From: Dokdonia sp. PRO95
GTDB lineage: Bacteria > Bacteroidota > Bacteroidia > Flavobacteriales > Flavobacteriaceae
NCBI RefSeq assembly: GCF_000355805.1
Contig: NZ_CM001837.1
Coordinates: forward strand, 2,074,155 to 2,138,154
Length of the DNA: 64,000 bases
Reading direction: 5' to 3'
Made by a program: the position numbers and the translations under genes. Each line of letters opens with the position of its first letter. Position 1 is the stretch's first letter. Positions 61,700-64,000 of the stretch are shown here, in pieces. The notes under the pieces are model-generated. The model made no database searches. It was not told where the DNA came from and worked only from the letters and a program-made list of their open reading frames with translations.

Positions 61700-62563
61700 A
61701 TGAAACAGGCCATTTTAATCACTGCTTACAAGGATTTCCCTCAGCTAAAGAGGCTCGCGCAAGAATTTGATGATGAGTTTAATATCTATGTTCATATTGA
61801 TAAAAAAAGTAATCTTGATGAGGCATTAAAAAAAGAGTTTTTACAAATGTCTAATGTAAGGTATGTCTCTCAAGATTATAAAGTCAATTGGGGTGGGCTT
61901 AATCACTTAAAGGCGTATTTAAAATTATGCGAGGTAGCGCTTACATCTGCTGAAAACGGTTTTTTCCATTTGATAACAGGGCAAGATTTTCCCATACAAT
62001 CAAATAAAGATTTTAGAAAATATCTTGAAAATGGTCAAAACCATCTTTCGGCCTTTACAATGCCTAATAAGGCATGGGCACATGGAGGAATGGATCGGAT
62101 AGAGTTATTTAATTTTTATGATCTTTTCAACGCAAAAAAAAGTAATAAGTGGATATATCTGACTCAACGATTACAATTGCGCCTCAAGTTTAAGAGATCT
62201 ATAAAAAAATCTATGGGTCAATTGTATGGAGGTAATACATATTGGTCTCTCACTAGAGAAGCTGTCCAATATGTGATAACTCACACTCAAGAAAATCCTA
62301 AATTTTTAAAGCGATTTAATTTTACATTTTGTGCAGAAGAGATGTATTTCCAAACAGTGCTTATGAACTCAAGTTTTAAGGAATCTATTAACCATGATGA
62401 CCTGCGGTACATGGATTGGAATACGGGTAGAGGTGGAAACCCAGCTTTTCTAGATGAAACAGACTTTGAGAGTATCATAAATAGTAAAAAACTATTCGCT
62501 CGTAAATTGAGTCAAGATAGAAATACACTCTTGGAGATACTTAGTAAGTATAGACAGGAATAA
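61700..62563 (+). CDS. GT14-type (core-2/I-branching-like) glycosyltransferase
   Basis: The 287-residue protein has AILITAYKDFPQLKRLAQEFDDEFNIYVHIDKKS, LITGQDFPIQS and GGNTYWSLTREAVQYV, the GT14 pattern found in branching GlcNAc- and xylosyltransferases. It would create a branch in the glycan. It is the last glycosyltransferase before the nonulosonic-acid genes. Confidence 0.88.
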   Translation: MKQAILITAYKDFPQLKRLAQEFDDEFNIYVHIDKKSNLDEALKKEFLQMSNVRYVSQDYKVNWGGLNHLKAYLKLCEVALTSAENGFFHLITGQDFPIQSNKDFRKYLENGQNHLSAFTMPNKAWAHGGMDRIELFNFYDLFNAKKSNKWIYLTQRLQLRLKFKRSIKKSMGQLYGGNTYWSLTREAVQYVITHTQENPKFLKRFNFTFCAEEMYFQTVLMNSSFKESINHDDLRYMDWNTGRGGNPAFLDETDFESIINSKKLFARKLSQDRNTLLEILSKYRQE

Positions 62564-62672
62564 AACCAATTGAGAAGTAGAGTTTACTACAAGTGTTTTA
62601 ACCTAAAAATGCATACTTTTATCGGATAAATAGTTAAGGCGGTGTTAAAGCTTTGACTACAACCCAACCACA

Positions 62673-63836
62673 ATGAAAAGCATCGGTTTTATACCCCTGC
62701 GTAAAGGCTCAAAAGGCATTCCAGGTAAAAACAAAAAGAAACTTCTCGGTCGCCCACTATTCTGCTGGGTCTTAGGTGAAGCTATAGCTTCACGTCTTGA
62801 TACTATCTATATTTATACGGATGATGAGGATATCATCGCTTTTGTAGAAAAAGAATATCACTGGACAGATAAAGTTAAAGCCGTAAAACGTAGCGACGAG
62901 AGTGCTACAGATACTGCTTCTACAGAAATGGGGATGCAGGAGTTTGTAGCTGGTTTAAAAGAAGATTTTGATATACTGTGTTTACTCCAAGCAACATCAC
63001 CTTTTACAACTTCTCAAGATATAAATGCGTGCCTAGATGCAGTAGCGTCAGATACGAATAATGATTCGGCTCTTACGGTGGTAAATACACATAGATTTAC
63101 TTGGAATGCAGATGGAACACCTCAAAATTATGATGTATTCAACCGACCGCGTAGGCAAGATTTTCATGGGTTACTTATTGAGAATGGAGCTTGCTATGTG
63201 ACAACGCGTGACGCTATTCGCGAAAGCGGAAACAGAATAAGTGGTAAAATAGCGACGGTACACATGCCAGAGGATAGTCTTACAGAAATAGACACGCTGA
63301 CCGACTGGAAGATCGTGGAGCAATTGCTAGCCGCTCGTTTAAAAACTAAGAAGCAAAGTAACCGAATTACACATCTTATACTTGATGTAGATGGCGTGTT
63401 TACAGATGGCTGTATCTATTATGGTGCAGAGGGCGAACTGATGAAAAAGTTTGATATGCGCGATGGAATGGGACTTGAGATTTTGAGACAATATAATGTT
63501 GAGGTAATGGTGATGACATCTGAGGATTCTCAAATAGTTGCCAGCCGCATGAAGAAATTAAAAATAAACGATGTGTATCTAGGAGTGAAAGACAAGTACA
63601 GCTTGCTTTCTAGAATTGTGTCAGATAGAGGTCTTTCCTTTTCAAACATTGCTTATATAGGTGATGATGTGAATGATATGGCAAATATTTGTGCTGCAGG
63701 TTGGTCACTTACCCCTGCAAATGCCACAATGCCTATCAAGAATCACGCAGATATTATACTACAAAACAATAGCGCAGAAGGAGCAATACGCGAAGCCTGT
63801 GACTTTATTATAAAATACAATAACCGATATGAGTAA
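62673..63836 (+). CDS. neuA: Fusion of acylneuraminate cytidylyltransferase (NeuA) and KdsC-like HAD phosphatase
   Basis: The 387-residue protein has an N-terminal CMP-sugar transferase domain (about 1-225) with IPLRKGSKGIPGKNKKKLLGRP and LLQATSPFT, and a C-terminal HAD phosphatase (about 230-387) with LDVDGVFTDG, KFDMRDGMG and IGDDVNDMANI. Together they would remove phosphate from nonulosonate-9-phosphate and activate the sugar with CTP. The degenerate palindrome 63212-63228 lies near residue 185. It overlaps neuB by 8 bases. Confidence 0.92.
   Translation: MKSIGFIPLRKGSKGIPGKNKKKLLGRPLFCWVLGEAIASRLDTIYIYTDDEDIIAFVEKEYHWTDKVKAVKRSDESATDTASTEMGMQEFVAGLKEDFDILCLLQATSPFTTSQDINACLDAVASDTNNDSALTVVNTHRFTWNADGTPQNYDVFNRPRRQDFHGLLIENGACYVTTRDAIRESGNRISGKIATVHMPEDSLTEIDTLTDWKIVEQLLAARLKTKKQSNRITHLILDVDGVFTDGCIYYGAEGELMKKFDMRDGMGLEILRQYNVEVMVMTSEDSQIVASRMKKLKINDVYLGVKDKYSLLSRIVSDRGLSFSNIAYIGDDVNDMANICAAGWSLTPANATMPIKNHADIILQNNSAEGAIREACDFIIKYNNRYE
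63212..63228. repeat. Iterated palindrome copy 18 (one inserted base)
   Basis: CGCTATTCGCGAAAGCG differs from the consensus by one inserted A and encodes IRESG in the neuA fusion gene. Confidence 0.75.
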
Positions 63837-64000
63837 TTACAAAGCGCCTTATACTATTGCTGAAATAGGCGGAAACCATAAAGGCGATATGGAAATCGCA
63901 AAGGAGATGATTAAAGTAGCGGCTATCTTCTGTAACGTAGATGCTGTAAAATTCCAGAAGCGACATAATATTGAACTTCTCACTAAAGAGCAATACGAAG
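63829..64000 (+). CDS. neuB: Nonulosonic acid synthase (NeuB type), 5' part only
   Basis: Only the first 57 codons lie in the window. They read YTIAEIGGNHKGDMEIAKEMI and AVKFQKR, the conserved start of NeuB/PseI/LegI synthases that join PEP to a 6-carbon amino sugar. The start overlaps the neuA fusion stop by 8 bases, so it is in the same operon. Which nonulosonic acid is made cannot be judged from the fragment. Confidence 0.9.
   Translation, partial: MSNYKAPYTIAEIGGNHKGDMEIAKEMIKVAAIFCNVDAVKFQKRHNIELLTKEQYE

Noticed and set aside
1-64000. CRISPR arrays, insertion sequences, prophage or integrase genes
   Set aside because: No direct-repeat/spacer array, transposase, integrase or phage structural gene was recognised on either strand.

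Overview
The window reads as a chromosomal segment of a marine Flavobacteriaceae bacterium. The evidence is the -7 promoter boxes of the TAnnTTTG type, A-rich leaders in place of strong Shine-Dalgarno sites, a 1120-residue SecA, secreted and lipoprotein-type proteins ending their signal in SxxC or FAQ/SQ, and the gene families present. The overall feel is close to Dokdonia/Krokinobacter, but that genus call is inference from memory. No insertion sequence, CRISPR array, rRNA or ordinary tRNA was seen.

Layout. 0-0.6 kb: two small ORFs and a bidirectional-looking terminator. 0.6-7.6 kb (minus strand): a WG-repeat protein, a leucine-rich-repeat protein, a NarL-type response regulator with its TPR-histidine kinase, an unknown gene and a large envelope protein; the two genes flanking the two-component system share an inverted-repeat operator candidate and a 13-bp leader. 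7.6-8.1 kb: tmRNA (minus). 8.2-11.1 kb: an AlaDH/saccharopine-dehydrogenase-like enzyme, a TIGR01777 epimerase-like protein and a YceI lipoprotein. 11.5-13.4 kb: grpE-dnaJ. 13.6-22.4 kb: an ABC exporter pair, an MscS channel, outer-membrane barrels, a sigma-54 type regulator without a DNA-binding domain, PPK2 and an M28 peptidase. 22.4-31.4 kb: MATE exporter, PAP2, MeaB, an ECF sigma/anti-sigma/adhesin-like operon with an unusual 11-residue repeat, M23 peptidase and a Cof-type HAD. 31.4-41.1 kb (minus): secA, a DUF2795 protein, PduO-type adenosyltransferase, pentapeptide protein, a LolD-like ATPase, methyltransferase and a Uup-like ABC-F. 41.36-64.0 kb (plus): a surface polysaccharide locus.

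The polysaccharide locus joins a Wza-type export lipoprotein and Wzc-type kinase to a Wzm/Wzt ABC exporter, followed by a long run of tightly packed glycosyltransferases (GT2, GT4, GT10, GT14 and GT23/FUT8-like types), an FkbM methyltransferase, a pyruvyl transferase, two acyltransferases, a QueC-like PP-loop enzyme, and finally a NeuA-KdsC-like fusion and the start of neuB. The predicted product is a fucosylated, nonulosonic-acid-bearing surface glycan carrying pyruvyl, methyl and acyl decorations.

The most striking pattern is a 16-bp perfect palindrome, CGCTTTCGCGAAAGCG, found 18 times (10 perfect, 5 with the 14-bp core intact, 3 degenerate), both between genes and inside reading frames in all three frames. 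No listed gene explains it.
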